The notes under the pieces: model-generated
What the model was told of the DNA's origin: nothing
Databases searched by the model: none
The model's input: only the letters and a program-made list of their open reading frames with translations
Shown: piece by piece, positions 16,578 to 25,696 of the stretch
Layout: the number at the start of each line of letters is the position of its first letter
Numbering within the stretch: position 1 is the stretch's first letter
Position numbers and translations under genes: made by a program
Assembly: GCA_038521345.1 (NCBI GenBank)
Contig: JBCBKU010000005.1
Location: forward strand, 62,001 to 126,000
Reading direction: 5' to 3'
DNA: 64,000 nt
Source of the DNA: JBCBKU01 sp038521345
GTDB lineage: Bacteria; Pseudomonadota; Alphaproteobacteria; Rhodobacterales; Rhodobacteraceae

Positions 16578-19388
16578 CTAATGGGCCGCCGCCCAATTGG
16601 CGCCTTGCCCCGCATCGACAACCAGCGGCACAGAGAACCCCACGGCAGGGTTGGCCGCCCCTTCCATCACGTCGCGGGCAATCTCGATCAGGCGGTCGGC
16701 CGCGTCCGCATCCACTTCGAACAAAAGCTCGTCGTGCACCTGCAGTAGCATCCGTGCGGGCAGATCGTCGATAGCTGCAGGCATGCGGATCATCGCCCGG
16801 CGGATGACATCTGCCGCCGTGCCCTGAATGGGTGCATTGATGGCCGCGCGTCGGGCAAACCCGGCATGCGGACCCTTGGCGTTGATCTCTGGAGTATTGA
16901 TCTTGCGTCCGAACAGGGTTTCGACAAATCCCTTGTCCTTGGCAAAGGCAACCGTCTCATCCATGTAGGTTCGTATGCCCGGAAAGCGCTCGAAATAACG
17001 GTCGATAAAGCCCTGCGCTTCGTCTCTTGGAATGCGCAGGTTGCGCGCCAGCCCGAACCCCGAGATACCGTAAATGACTCCGAAATTGATTGCCTTCGCC
17101 TGCCGCCGCACATCCGGGGTCATTTCGGCAAGTGGCACGTCAAACATCTCGGAGGCCGTTGCGGCATGGATGTCCTGCCCCTCGCGGAAAGCTTCCTTCA
17201 ACGCATCGATGCCAGCAATATGCGCGAGGATGCGAAGCTCAATCTGCGAGTAATCAAGACTGACCAGAACGCGCCCTTTCTCGGCCACGAACGCCTCGCG
17301 AATACGGCGGCCCTCCTCGGTTCGGACGGGGATGTTCTGAAGGTTTGGATCGGTCGACGCCAGCCGACCTGTGTTCGCCCCCGCGATCGAGTATGACGTA
17401 TGGACGCGCCCAGTATCCGCATTGATATGGTCCTGCAACGCATCGGTATACGTCGATTTCAGCTTCTGAACCTGGCGCCAGTCGAGAACCCTGCGAGGCA
17501 GGTCATGTTCGGTGGCCAAGTCTTCGAGCACGTCGGCTGGCGTTCCATACTTGCCAGTCTTGCCCTTTTTGCCGCCCGGCAGCCCCATCTTGTCGAACAG
17601 GATTTCGCCCAGTTGCGCCGGAGAGCCCACATTAAACGTTTCGCCCGCCAGTTCGTGAATATCGGCCTCGAGCCCGGCCATCTTCTGCGAAAACGCGTTC
17701 GACATGCGCGAAAGCGTGTCCCGATCCACCTTGATGCCAGCCATTTCCATGTCGGCGAGCACCGGGACCAATGGGCGCTCAAGCGTTTCGTACACAGTCG
17801 TCACGCGTTTCTGATGAAGTTGCGGTTTGAACAGTTCCCAAAGGCGCAAGGTGATGTCTGCATCCTCGGCCGCGTATTTGACCGCTTCGTCAATGGGCAC
17901 CTTGTCGAAGGTGATTTGGGACTTACCGGTCCCGAGCAGGGATTTGATCTCGATCGGCTGGTGGCCCAGATACCGTTCGGACAACAGATCCATGCCATGA
18001 TTGTGGATGCCGGCGTTGAGCGCGTAAGACATCAGCATCGTGTCATCGATGGGCGACACATGGATGCCCAAACGGGCAAAGATCTTGGCATCGTACTTTG
18101 CGTTCTGCAGAATCTTGAGGACACTTGGATCTTCAAGAAGCGGTTTCAGAAGCTGCAAAGCCTCATCGAAATTCAATTGACCTTCGGCCAGTTCGTCCGA
18201 ACCGAACAGGCCTTCGCCTTCGCTTTTGACATGCGCCAACGGGACATAGGCCGCTTCACCAGGATCCACGCTTAGGCAGACACCCACCAGATCTGCGGTC
18301 ATTTCATTCAAACCGGTCGTTTCTGTATCCACGGCCACCGATCCGCGCGCCTGGGCCTTCGTGATCCATCCCTCGAGATCCGCGATCTCCCGAATGCAAG
18401 TGTATTGGGCTGGATCGAAGGGTTTAGCGTTTGGTTCCTCGGGCGCTCCGGCGTCCGGCGCCACTGCGGCCTCTGTAATGGTGGGTGCCTCAACCCCCAA
18501 GGCATCAGCAACCCGGCGGGTGATGGTCCGAAACTCCATCTGGACGAGGAAGTCCATCAAGACTTGCGGATCCGGGTCGCGCACCTCGAGGCTTTCCAGC
18601 GAGTAGTCGAGCTCCATGTCGGCCTTTAGCGTGACCAGATCGCGGCTCAACCTGATCTGGTCGGCATTGTCGATAAGGGTTTGGCGCCGCTTTGGCTGCT
18701 TGATCTCCTCGACACGCGCAAGAAGCGCGTCGAGATCACCGAATTCGTTGATCAGCAGGGCCGCAGTTTTGATGCCGATCCCCGGGGCTCCCGGTACATT
18801 GTCGACGCTGTCGCCCGCGAGGGCCTGGACATCGATAACCCGCTCTGGTCCAACACCGAATTTCTCGTGCACCCCGTCGCTGTCAATACGTGCATTCTTC
18901 ATGGCATCGAACATTTCGACACCGCCGCCCACAAGCTGCATGAGATCCTTGTCGGACGAAACGATCGTTACCCGCCCCCCCGCCGCGCGGGCGTTGACTG
19001 CGAGCGTGGCGATAATGTCGTCGGCTTCAAACCCTTCTTGTTCAAGGCAGGCGATACTGAAGGCGCGCGTCGCGTCGCGTGTCAGCGGAATCTGCGGGCG
19101 CAGATCCTCGGGCATCTCGTCCCGGTTCGCCTTATAAAGATCGTACATGTCATTGCGGAACGTGTGGGATCCCTTATCAAACACAACTGCCACATGCGTT
19201 GGCGCGTCAGACCCCTTGTTGTCCTCGACGGTCTTCCAAAGCATGTTGACGAAGCCTGAGACTGCGCCAACGGGCAATCCATCTGACTTCCGTGTCAGTG
19301 GTGGCAGGGCGTGATAGGCCCGAAAAATGAAAGCCGATCCATCGATCAGCGTCAGATGGTGTCCTTTGCCAAATGTGACGTCTGCCAT
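16578..19388 (-). CDS. polA: DNA polymerase I
   Basis: A 936-residue enzyme with all three classical parts: the 5'-3' nuclease (residues about 10-290), a DEDDy 3'-5' proofreading exonuclease (VAVDTETTGL, NAKYDAKIF, YAAEDADITLRLW, all acidic residues intact), and the family A polymerase (DYSQIELRILAHI, RRQAKAINFGVIYG, QVHDELLFEV). It fills gaps in repair and replaces Okazaki primers. Proofreading residues are kept, unlike in many Gram-positive PolA proteins. Length is normal. It is the upstream neighbour of the rRNA pseudouridine synthase gene on the same strand. Confidence 0.97.
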   Translation of the reverse strand: MADVTFGKGHHLTLIDGSAFIFRAYHALPPLTRKSDGLPVGAVSGFVNMLWKTVEDNKGSDAPTHVAVVFDKGSHTFRNDMYDLYKANRDEMPEDLRPQIPLTRDATRAFSIACLEQEGFEADDIIATLAVNARAAGGRVTIVSSDKDLMQLVGGGVEMFDAMKNARIDSDGVHEKFGVGPERVIDVQALAGDSVDNVPGAPGIGIKTAALLINEFGDLDALLARVEEIKQPKRRQTLIDNADQIRLSRDLVTLKADMELDYSLESLEVRDPDPQVLMDFLVQMEFRTITRRVADALGVEAPTITEAAVAPDAGAPEEPNAKPFDPAQYTCIREIADLEGWITKAQARGSVAVDTETTGLNEMTADLVGVCLSVDPGEAAYVPLAHVKSEGEGLFGSDELAEGQLNFDEALQLLKPLLEDPSVLKILQNAKYDAKIFARLGIHVSPIDDTMLMSYALNAGIHNHGMDLLSERYLGHQPIEIKSLLGTGKSQITFDKVPIDEAVKYAAEDADITLRLWELFKPQLHQKRVTTVYETLERPLVPVLADMEMAGIKVDRDTLSRMSNAFSQKMAGLEADIHELAGETFNVGSPAQLGEILFDKMGLPGGKKGKTGKYGTPADVLEDLATEHDLPRRVLDWRQVQKLKSTYTDALQDHINADTGRVHTSYSIAGANTGRLASTDPNLQNIPVRTEEGRRIREAFVAEKGRVLVSLDYSQIELRILAHIAGIDALKEAFREGQDIHAATASEMFDVPLAEMTPDVRRQAKAINFGVIYGISGFGLARNLRIPRDEAQGFIDRYFERFPGIRTYMDETVAFAKDKGFVETLFGRKINTPEINAKGPHAGFARRAAINAPIQGTAADVIRRAMIRMPAAIDDLPARMLLQVHDELLFEVDADAADRLIEIARDVMEGAANPAVGFSVPLVVDAGQGANWAAAH

Positions 19389-19464
19389 TGTTCACCCCGC
19401 GTTCCAGACACAAGGCTACAGGAGCGAATTTCCGATGGCGAGACGGATTACCCAAAGCAGGAAC

Positions 19465-19941
19465 CTACCCGCCGAACCAGCCACCGCCAAAGAAGTCGCC
19501 AAGATTCTCGATGATCGCGATCAAAAGAAGGACACCTGCGATCACTAGCGTCAGCCACCAGAAGAATTGAAACAGAACGGCGGCGGCTCCAAGGCACGCG
19601 CCGTATACTGGATACCTGTAGTTCTCGCCCTTCACGCCAGAGATCAGTGATAGCACAAGCGCGATCACACCAAGCACAGGTGCGATGATCGCAAGGTACG
19701 ACGCGAGTCCCGGAGTTTCGGCCACAACCTCTGACTCGGCGGTCTCTAGTCCAAGAAACGACCGCCATGCGGCACGGCGCATGTCACCCGCAATTTCACC
19801 AATCTGCGTTCCGACGGACGGCTTTGGCTCGGTCATGGGGGCGCCGATCTGATAGAATACAAGGGCCAATCCAACGGCACCGCTCAGAACGGCCCAAAAT
19901 CCCCAGTTCCGGAACAGATTTGATGCGGCAACTCCGGCCAT
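19465..19941 (-). CDS. small inner-membrane protein of unknown function
   Basis: A 158-residue protein with predicted membrane helices near residues 13-30, 77-100 and 115-148, the last a long hydrophobic pair, ending in a Gly/Phe-rich tail (GDFFGGGWFGG). I do not recognise a characterised family. A GGAG eight bases before the ATG at 19941 decides the start; the longer open frame to 20046 has no supporting site. It lies between polA and a divergent small zinc-finger protein. Confidence 0.75.
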   Translation of the reverse strand: MAGVAASNLFRNWGFWAVLSGAVGLALVFYQIGAPMTEPKPSVGTQIGEIAGDMRRAAWRSFLGLETAESEVVAETPGLASYLAIIAPVLGVIALVLSLISGVKGENYRYPVYGACLGAAAVLFQFFWWLTLVIAGVLLLIAIIENLGDFFGGGWFGG

Positions 19942-20146
19942 TGCGATCTCCTTTGACTTCCGGCGCGGGGATTTCATGCAAATCTGTCGCTTTTGGGGCC
20001 AGAGAGAGAACGCTCGGGTCACAGATCCGTGCCGCGACCCTGGCACACCAATAGGGCATATTCTGCCCGAAGGTCCTTTGCCGAAGCCCGGGATTGGCCG
20101 TTATCTGGCCTTTTTAACGATCTGTACGAAGGGCATAAGGCACTCC

Positions 20147-20392
20147 ATGTCACGACGTCGTCCTCCTACTCCTATTCAGCCGCGCAAACCGCGTAAGGTT
20201 ATGCCACACGCCAAGCGGATGTGTACCCGCTGCCATGGGACCGGGCGGGCGGATTGCCGGATCTGTGGGGGGCAAGGTCGGGTCGTCGACGGAACCGACA
20301 GCAACGGGCAGCCGAGGTTTGCCCGATGTCAGGGGTGTTTTGGCACGCGCACCACGCGGTGCCCAACTTGCAACGGGGATCGTATGATCTGA
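20147..20392 (+). CDS. stand-alone DnaJ-type CxxCxGxG zinc-finger protein
   Basis: An 81-residue basic protein made almost wholly of four CxxC units in DnaJ zinc-finger style: CTRCHGTG, CRICGGQG, CQGCFGTR and CPTCNGDR. In DnaJ this domain binds two zinc ions between J and C-terminal domains; here it stands alone after a basic Pro/Arg-rich N-terminus (RRRPPTPIQPRKPRK). The role is not known; binding of protein or nucleic acid is possible. The ATG at 20147 is chosen because the basic segment starts there. It converges on the zf-CHCC gene with a four-base gap. Confidence 0.72.
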   Translation: MSRRRPPTPIQPRKPRKVMPHAKRMCTRCHGTGRADCRICGGQGRVVDGTDSNGQPRFARCQGCFGTRTTRCPTCNGDRMI

Positions 20393-20396
20393 CAGG

Positions 20397-20597
20397 CTAT
20401 TCAGCCTCGGCGAAACTCTCGTGGACATATCGTTTGTCGCAATAGCCGCACACAACCCAGCCCCGGTCCGGCGAGATAGACAGCCAAACCCGAGGGTGCC
20501 CTAACGCACCTTCCCCGCCGTCGCAGCTGATACGCCACTTTGAGACGATTTCGGTCTCGGGCATTTCGAAATCGCTTTCGGTCGCGTTCTCGGACAT
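20397..20597 (-). CDS. zf-CHCC zinc-finger protein (NDUFS6-like)
   Basis: A 66-residue protein with a zf-CHCC zinc site: C25, H34 (GHPRVWL), C50 and C53 (CGYCDKRYV). The fold matches the mitochondrial complex I accessory subunit NDUFS6, whose bacterial relatives are common in alphaproteobacteria. A role with respiratory complex I is inferred from the family, not shown here, since no nuo genes are in the window. GGAGAGAG precedes the ATG. Confidence 0.88.
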   Translation of the reverse strand: MSENATESDFEMPETEIVSKWRISCDGGEGALGHPRVWLSISPDRGWVVCGYCDKRYVHESFAEAE

Positions 20598-20694
20598 GGG
20601 TACTCTCTCCGGGTGTCGTCTTGTCGGCGGCGGCCATGGAGCCTACGACGAGTGATAGCCGTCCGATCAACGGAAACACAACCGGGTCCAGACG

Positions 20695-21630
20695 ATGAGC
20701 CAAAACGCGATCGACATCGACAACCTGCGCAAGGTCTATCAACAAAGCGGCGCCGAGCCGCCGAAAGAGGCGCTCAAGGGCGTAAACCTTGCTGTACCCC
20801 GCGGCCGGATATTCGGATTGTTGGGACCCAACGGTGCCGGCAAGTCCACGTTGATAAACATACTTGCGGGTCTGGTGATCAAGACGTCGGGTCAGGTCCG
20901 CATTTGGGGCTTTGATCAGGACGTGAACCCGCGTCAGTCCCGGGCGGCGATCGGAGTCATGCCGCAAGAGTTGAATTTCGATCCCTTCTTTACGCCACGC
21001 GCAACGCTCGAAGTGCAGGCCGGTCTTTATGGTGTGCCTTCCGCGCAGCGCCGGTCGATGGATATACTGCGTATGGTTGGCCTTGAAGACAAGGCCGAGG
21101 CATATTCCCGAACCCTTTCAGGCGGCATGCGCCGGCGGCTTCTTCTGGCCAAGGCGCTGGTCCATCGCCCCCAGATACTCGTGCTCGACGAACCCACTGC
21201 CGGCGTCGATATCGAACTCCGAAAGATGCTTTGGGAGAACGTCCGGCGCCTTAACGACGACGGAATGACGATCATTCTCACCACGCATTATCTCGAGGAA
21301 GCGCAAGAGATGTGTGACGAGATCGCCATCATCAACCACGGCGAAGTGATTGTGCAGGACACGACGTCCGCGCTGTTGGGGCGAATGGACGCGAAGACTC
21401 TTGTGGTTCAAAGTCCGGATCCCGTGCCCGACACGTTGCCACTGCCTGAGAGCATCGAAATGGCGCGGCGCGGAACCCACGAAGTAGCGTTCACGTGGCG
21501 CCGGAGCCAGACAACGGCGAACGTAGTCCTCCAGGCACTGTCTGCGGCAGGGATCACGATTTCTGACGTTGCGACAGAAGAAGCCGATCTCGAAGACGTA
21601 TTCCTCGAACTGACGCGGAATGCGGCCTAG
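20695..21630 (+). CDS. ABC transporter ATP-binding protein (no adjacent permease)
   Basis: A 311-residue ABC ATPase with Walker A GPNGAGKST (44-52), signature LSGGMRRRLLLAKAL, Walker B ILVLDEPTAGVD and switch His in TTHYLEEA. The long C-terminal extension and arrangement fit the YadG-type group that pairs with an ABC-2 permease for export. No permease follows: the next gene is the convergent TauE/SafE permease, which overlaps its stop by four bases. The partner must be elsewhere, or this ATPase serves another role. Confidence 0.92.
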   Translation: MSQNAIDIDNLRKVYQQSGAEPPKEALKGVNLAVPRGRIFGLLGPNGAGKSTLINILAGLVIKTSGQVRIWGFDQDVNPRQSRAAIGVMPQELNFDPFFTPRATLEVQAGLYGVPSAQRRSMDILRMVGLEDKAEAYSRTLSGGMRRRLLLAKALVHRPQILVLDEPTAGVDIELRKMLWENVRRLNDDGMTIILTTHYLEEAQEMCDEIAIINHGEVIVQDTTSALLGRMDAKTLVVQSPDPVPDTLPLPESIEMARRGTHEVAFTWRRSQTTANVVLQALSAAGITISDVATEEADLEDVFLELTRNAA

Positions 21631-22385
21631 CCGAAGACTCCTCGTCGTATCAGGTTCAGCCCGGCAATCACCAGAACGACGAGCGTCGCTTTGCGAAAGA
21701 GGTTCTGGTCAAGCCGGTCCTGTATCTTAAACCCGACCCACATCCCGAACAGTGCCGGCACAGCAAGGAGCGCGGAAAAGGGCGCGGTCGCGGTATTCAG
21801 AATGCCCGAATATAGATGAGCGACGAACAGCATCACCGACCCGGTGCCATAAATGACACCCTGAATAATGACCTGGCGTTCTTTCGGGGTGTCAACGGCC
21901 ATCAGATACAGGACGGTGATCGGGCCCCAGGTGCCGGCCAATCCGCCCAACGCTCCTGAAATGACCCCGCCGACCCATTCGGCCCAACCGCGATGCCGTG
22001 GCGCCACGAATAGGCGAACCCCGAACAACTGAATCAACGACAAAATCAGGACGGGTATCCCGAGAACTAACATGAAGGTCTGAGGATCTATGTGCGGGAC
22101 CGCTTGCGCGAACAGCACGATTGAGACGCAGAGGATCAGAACGTACCGCCAGTAGGCCCGAACGGCCTCAACTGCTGGCCGGACGCCTTTTCGAAAAGTC
22201 TGAAGAGCGTTGGACACAACTACCGGCACGAGAATTCCGGCAACGGCGAGTTGAGGTGGCATGATCGTGGACAGGCCAGACACCATGATCAAGGGCAAGG
22301 CGAACCCGGTCGCGCCCTTCACGAGGCCCGCAACTAAGGTGACTGTCACTGCTGAAACCCAGATCACCGGGGCAAATTCGATCAT
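21627..22385 (-). CDS. TauE/SafE-family sulfite exporter-like permease
   Basis: A 252-residue integral membrane protein with about eight hydrophobic helices and the family mark GLVKGATGFALPL near the N-terminus. Family members move sulfite, sulfoacetate or related organic anions across the inner membrane; the substrate here is unknown. AAGGA five bases before the ATG at 22385 decides the start over a GTG at 22397. It is divergent from mcd. Confidence 0.88.
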   Translation of the reverse strand: MIEFAPVIWVSAVTVTLVAGLVKGATGFALPLIMVSGLSTIMPPQLAVAGILVPVVVSNALQTFRKGVRPAVEAVRAYWRYVLILCVSIVLFAQAVPHIDPQTFMLVLGIPVLILSLIQLFGVRLFVAPRHRGWAEWVGGVISGALGGLAGTWGPITVLYLMAVDTPKERQVIIQGVIYGTGSVMLFVAHLYSGILNTATAPFSALLAVPALFGMWVGFKIQDRLDQNLFRKATLVVLVIAGLNLIRRGVFG

Positions 22386-22482
22386 TTGATCCTTCACAAG
22401 GCCGATGGGTGACGGATCGGGTCTAGCCCGCTAGGATGGGCACCGCATCCCCGAAATGATTGCGACACAATTGTTCGTATTG

Positions 22483-22497
22483 TTCTTTAAATAAGAA
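22483..22497. promoter_or_regulatory. AT-rich palindrome in the tauE-like/mcd intergenic region
   Basis: Arms TTCTT and AAGAA flank a TAAAT centre. Just to the left is a direct repeat, TTGTTC, GTA, TTGTTC. The stretch is AT-rich in a GC-rich genome and sits between two divergent genes, 66 bases before the mcd start, so it may be a promoter or operator. No regulator is identified. Confidence 0.25.
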
Positions 22498-22562
22498 ATG
22501 TTGTTGCGCTGAAGAATCCTTCGGCCTAGGTACCTTCGCAGTTGCAGAATGGAGACGCCACC

Positions 22563-24242
22563 ATGCCGCATGATGGACAGACCCCGCCGGTTTCTCCGGT
22601 ACTCGACGACCTGGCCCGCCTTACAGCCGAGGCCGTGGATGCCGTTTCGGTGTACCTCGCACAGGCGACTGCGCGTTTGCGGGCCGAGGTCGCCCCAAAC
22701 GGCCGCATCTCGGGTGCAGCGCTGACTGCTCATCAGGTTGCAGCCCACGGACTGGCCTGGACGGCGACCTATGTCGAAGCCCTTCGCCAAATGCAGGGCT
22801 GGGCAGAGCGTCTGGAGGCGGATGGGAAGTTCCGAGAAACCGAACAGTTGATCCTGCAGATCGCGTTTGGCGAATACCTTTGGCAGCTTTATGGCGGCAT
22901 ACCAATGAGCCAGGGCGAGGTAGTGCGTCCGCAGGACATGGGGCTAAGTCAGGATGATCAGCGGGGCATGATGGTGCCTGCAATCATGAGACTGACCCAG
23001 GAAGGGAATACGCAGGCTGCGAGGACGCGTCTTGTGGAGTTGGTCCGCGACCAAAAGGCCAGTGCGACGTTTGAGACCAGCGGTCTCGACGAGGAACTGG
23101 AGATGATCCGTGACCAGTTCCGGCGCTTCGCCATCGAAAAGGTCGTGCCCCACGCTCACGAGTGGCATCTGAATGATGAATTGATCCCCATGGATCTGAT
23201 TGCCGAAATGGCCGAACTCGGCGTCTTTGGCCTTACGATTCCAGAGGAGTATGGCGGGTTCGGCTTGTCGAAACTGTCCATGTGCGTGGTGTCCGAGGAA
23301 TTGTCCCGCGGCTATATTGGAGTGGGCTCACTTGGCACCCGGTCCGAGATTGCAGCCGAGCTGATCATGTGTGGCGGGACGGAGGACCAGAAGGCCAAAT
23401 GGCTGCCCGGCCTCGCTTCGGGAGAGGTTCTTCCGACGGCGGTTTTTACCGAGCCCAACACTGGATCGGATCTTGGCGCACTGCGTACGAAGGCGGTAAG
23501 GGACGGCGACCATTGGGTCATCGATGGGAACAAGACCTGGATCACTCATGCGGCCCGCACCCATGTGATGACGGTTCTGGCCCGAACGGTTCCAGGGACC
23601 CACGATTACAAAGGGTTGTCGATGTTCCTGGCCGAAAAAACGCCAGGTACCGATGACTCGCCATGGCAGGACCCCGGCATCTCGGGTGGCGAAATCGAGG
23701 TGCTCGGATACCGCGGAATGAAAGAGTACACCGTCAATTTCGACGGGTTCCGCGTCGCCGAGGACAACCTTCTCGGAATGGAAGAAGGCAAGGGCTTCAA
23801 GCAGCTCATGGAGACATTCGAGAGCGCACGGATTCAGACGGCTGCACGCGCTGTGGGCGTGGCCCAATCTGCGATGGACGCGGGTCTGCAATACGCAGAA
23901 GACCGCAAACAGTTCGGGAAGGCGCTGATCGAATTTCCGCGTGTTTCGGGAAAGATCGCCATGATGGCCGTCGAAATCGCCGTGGCGCGTCAGTTGACAT
24001 ATTTCTCGGCGCGCGAGAAGGATGAAGAGCGGCGCTGTGATCTCGAGGCTGGCATGGCCAAGCTTCTGGCGGCCCGGGTTGCTTGGGCAGCCGCGGACAA
24101 TGCACTACAAATCCATGGCGGTAATGGCTTCGCACTCGAATATGGGATCAGCCGTATTCTCTGTGACGCTCGGATTCTCAACATCTTCGAAGGCGCCGCC
24201 GAGATTCAGGCTCAGGTGATCGCGCGGCGCCTGCTCGCATAA
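22563..24242 (+). CDS. mcd: (2S)-methylsuccinyl-CoA dehydrogenase (ethylmalonyl-CoA pathway)
   Basis: A 559-residue flavoprotein of the acyl-CoA dehydrogenase family. The N-terminal extension of about 160 residues before the usual acyl-CoA dehydrogenase start (EMIRDQFRRFAIEKVVP) is typical of Mcd, which oxidises methylsuccinyl-CoA to mesaconyl-CoA in acetyl-CoA assimilation. FAD and substrate motifs are visible: FTEPNTGSDLGALRTKA, EDRKQFGKALIEFP and IHGGNGFALEYGISR. GGAGA before the ATG at 22563 favours that start over 22542. No other ethylmalonyl-CoA pathway gene is in the window. Assignment rests on length and extension; a general acyl-CoA dehydrogenase is the alternative. Confidence 0.85.
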   Translation: MPHDGQTPPVSPVLDDLARLTAEAVDAVSVYLAQATARLRAEVAPNGRISGAALTAHQVAAHGLAWTATYVEALRQMQGWAERLEADGKFRETEQLILQIAFGEYLWQLYGGIPMSQGEVVRPQDMGLSQDDQRGMMVPAIMRLTQEGNTQAARTRLVELVRDQKASATFETSGLDEELEMIRDQFRRFAIEKVVPHAHEWHLNDELIPMDLIAEMAELGVFGLTIPEEYGGFGLSKLSMCVVSEELSRGYIGVGSLGTRSEIAAELIMCGGTEDQKAKWLPGLASGEVLPTAVFTEPNTGSDLGALRTKAVRDGDHWVIDGNKTWITHAARTHVMTVLARTVPGTHDYKGLSMFLAEKTPGTDDSPWQDPGISGGEIEVLGYRGMKEYTVNFDGFRVAEDNLLGMEEGKGFKQLMETFESARIQTAARAVGVAQSAMDAGLQYAEDRKQFGKALIEFPRVSGKIAMMAVEIAVARQLTYFSAREKDEERRCDLEAGMAKLLAARVAWAAADNALQIHGGNGFALEYGISRILCDARILNIFEGAAEIQAQVIARRLLA

Positions 24243-24372
24243 CGCGTTTAATTAGGTCGACGTTGATGAAATACCGAGAAGACGGTCAAACCACGGCACC
24301 TTAGATCTGGTCCCGATCTGTGGTTTCCGAGACAGGTCGCGTCATTCGTCCAGTGGTGCGACGCGATTCCTC

Positions 24373-24678
24373 TCACTCCTCACGTTCGGTGGTGAAAGCG
24401 AGCGGATACCCTTCGCGCGCCCCTGCATCCGTGCCTTCTCGTGCTTTCGCGTCCGCCACCTCTTTGGTGTAGACCGCCACAACACAAGCGCCCTTTTGGT
24501 GGGCGGTCATCATAACGCCGAGCGCTTCGCTTTCGCTCATCCGGAAAACAGTCTTGAGAACACGAACAACGAAGTTCCGCGGCGTGTAATCATCGTTCAG
24601 CAGGATAACCTTATAGAGTTTCGGCCGTTCGGCACGCGTCTTGGGCTTCGGTTTAAGAAGGGTCTCGGCACGAGTCAT
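24373..24678 (-). CDS. clpS: ATP-dependent Clp protease adaptor ClpS
   Basis: A 101-residue adaptor that delivers N-degron substrates to ClpA. The signature LYKVILLNDDYTPRNFVV (about residues 20-37) and MMTAHQKGACVVAVYTKEVAD are present, including the Asp/Asn residues of the N-degron pocket. It has a long basic N-terminal tail. clpA is not adjacent in this window. About 130 bases without a gene separate it from the mcd stop. Confidence 0.96.
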   Translation of the reverse strand: MTRAETLLKPKPKTRAERPKLYKVILLNDDYTPRNFVVRVLKTVFRMSESEALGVMMTAHQKGACVVAVYTKEVADAKAREGTDAGAREGYPLAFTTEREE

Positions 24679-24751
24679 AACGGGAGCCCTCGGGGAACTG
24701 CGAGAGCATCCTCTATATCAGATTCGCTTTGAGCAGTCCGGGAACTGATCG

Positions 24752-25567
24752 TCAGGCTGCGGAGCGTTCCGAAGCACGGCCCGGCTGAATCCGGATTTCA
24801 AGCTCTGGGCGATCCGCACGGTCCTCGGCAAGCCACATGGGTTCTGCCAAAAGCTTTAGCCCGGATATCCCGAGCGCCGGCAGGTCCAACCCCATCGAGT
24901 GCGCCACCGGGACCCGCCATCCAGGCTTAGGGTTCAGCCCCGGGCGGATGTGTCGGGTGCCCATCTTCAGGTGATGCGCGATATCCCACTCCAAGGTCTG
25001 GCCGCGATCTCTGGTCACCACCCAGCAATGCATGTCGGTCGTGGTGCCGCCTTTCTCCTCGGGGAAGAAATACCCTGTGATATAGCCGGCCTCGTAGCCC
25101 GCCGCACGTAAGAGAGCGATCAAATACAGGTTGATGTCGACACAGCTGCCCTCGGTCAGTCCGCACAATTGCGGCACGGCTGTTTCCCCGTCGTAGAAAG
25201 AGCTGTCCGGATGGCCATACGTAAAAAGCGCGGCCACGTGCTGGACGATGGCGTCTATCCCGGCACTGGCCATCTTAGCCCCCTCCCCCGCAAGCGATTG
25301 GGCCGCCTGGGTAAAGGCGCAGTCGCGCGGGTCGAACATGCAATTCGGGTAAGCCGTGCCGATACCGTATTCATATTCGATATGCACCGGCTCGTCGCCT
25401 GCGACCAGGGCGACCTGCTGTCCTGTCCGCGGTTCGATCAACATGCGCTCGATCGGCGTCGACACTTGGAAAGCCCGCACATCGTGGTAGGGCGTGGTGA
25501 TCCCTGTCGGGACGATAAGATGAGCGCCGGGACGCGGCGCAACGTCGATCTTCAGAACTGAGTGCAT
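24752..25567 (-). CDS. transglutaminase-like domain protein
   Basis: A 271-residue protein with the transglutaminase-like triad: C142 in TEGSCVDINLYLIALL, H180 in TDMHCWV and D195 in EWDIAHHLK. Bacterial members act as peptidases or ligases of uncertain substrate. No signal peptide is seen, so it is probably cytoplasmic. GGAGAGGG directly before the ATG at 25567 decides the start over the longer frame to 25639. It is divergent from the reductase gene. Confidence 0.86.
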   Translation of the reverse strand: MHSVLKIDVAPRPGAHLIVPTGITTPYHDVRAFQVSTPIERMLIEPRTGQQVALVAGDEPVHIEYEYGIGTAYPNCMFDPRDCAFTQAAQSLAGEGAKMASAGIDAIVQHVAALFTYGHPDSSFYDGETAVPQLCGLTEGSCVDINLYLIALLRAAGYEAGYITGYFFPEEKGGTTTDMHCWVVTRDRGQTLEWDIAHHLKMGTRHIRPGLNPKPGWRVPVAHSMGLDLPALGISGLKLLAEPMWLAEDRADRPELEIRIQPGRASERSAA

Positions 25568-25666
25568 GGACCCTCTCCGGTGTTCGGACTCCCATGCTGC
25601 CATGACTGGTGCATGACAGGGACGAAAATCAAGCGCCATTCACTTTACGACATCGCAAAAGCAATT

Positions 25667-25685
25667 ATGTAAGAATATCTAACAT
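25667..25685. promoter_or_regulatory. candidate operator: near-perfect 19-base palindrome before the reductase gene
   Basis: ATGTAAGA and TCTAACAT flank an ATA centre, with one mismatch between the arms. It lies 11 bases before the ATG of the NAD-dependent reductase gene, in an AT-rich stretch. A dimeric repressor bound here would block initiation. No regulator gene is adjacent, so this is only a candidate. Confidence 0.35.
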
Positions 25686-25696
25686 ATGGCGGATCC

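Noticed and set aside
22473..22490. GTTC direct repeat before mcd as a LexA box
   Set aside because: The alphaproteobacterial box needs seven bases between GTTC units; here there are five, and mcd is not an SOS gene.
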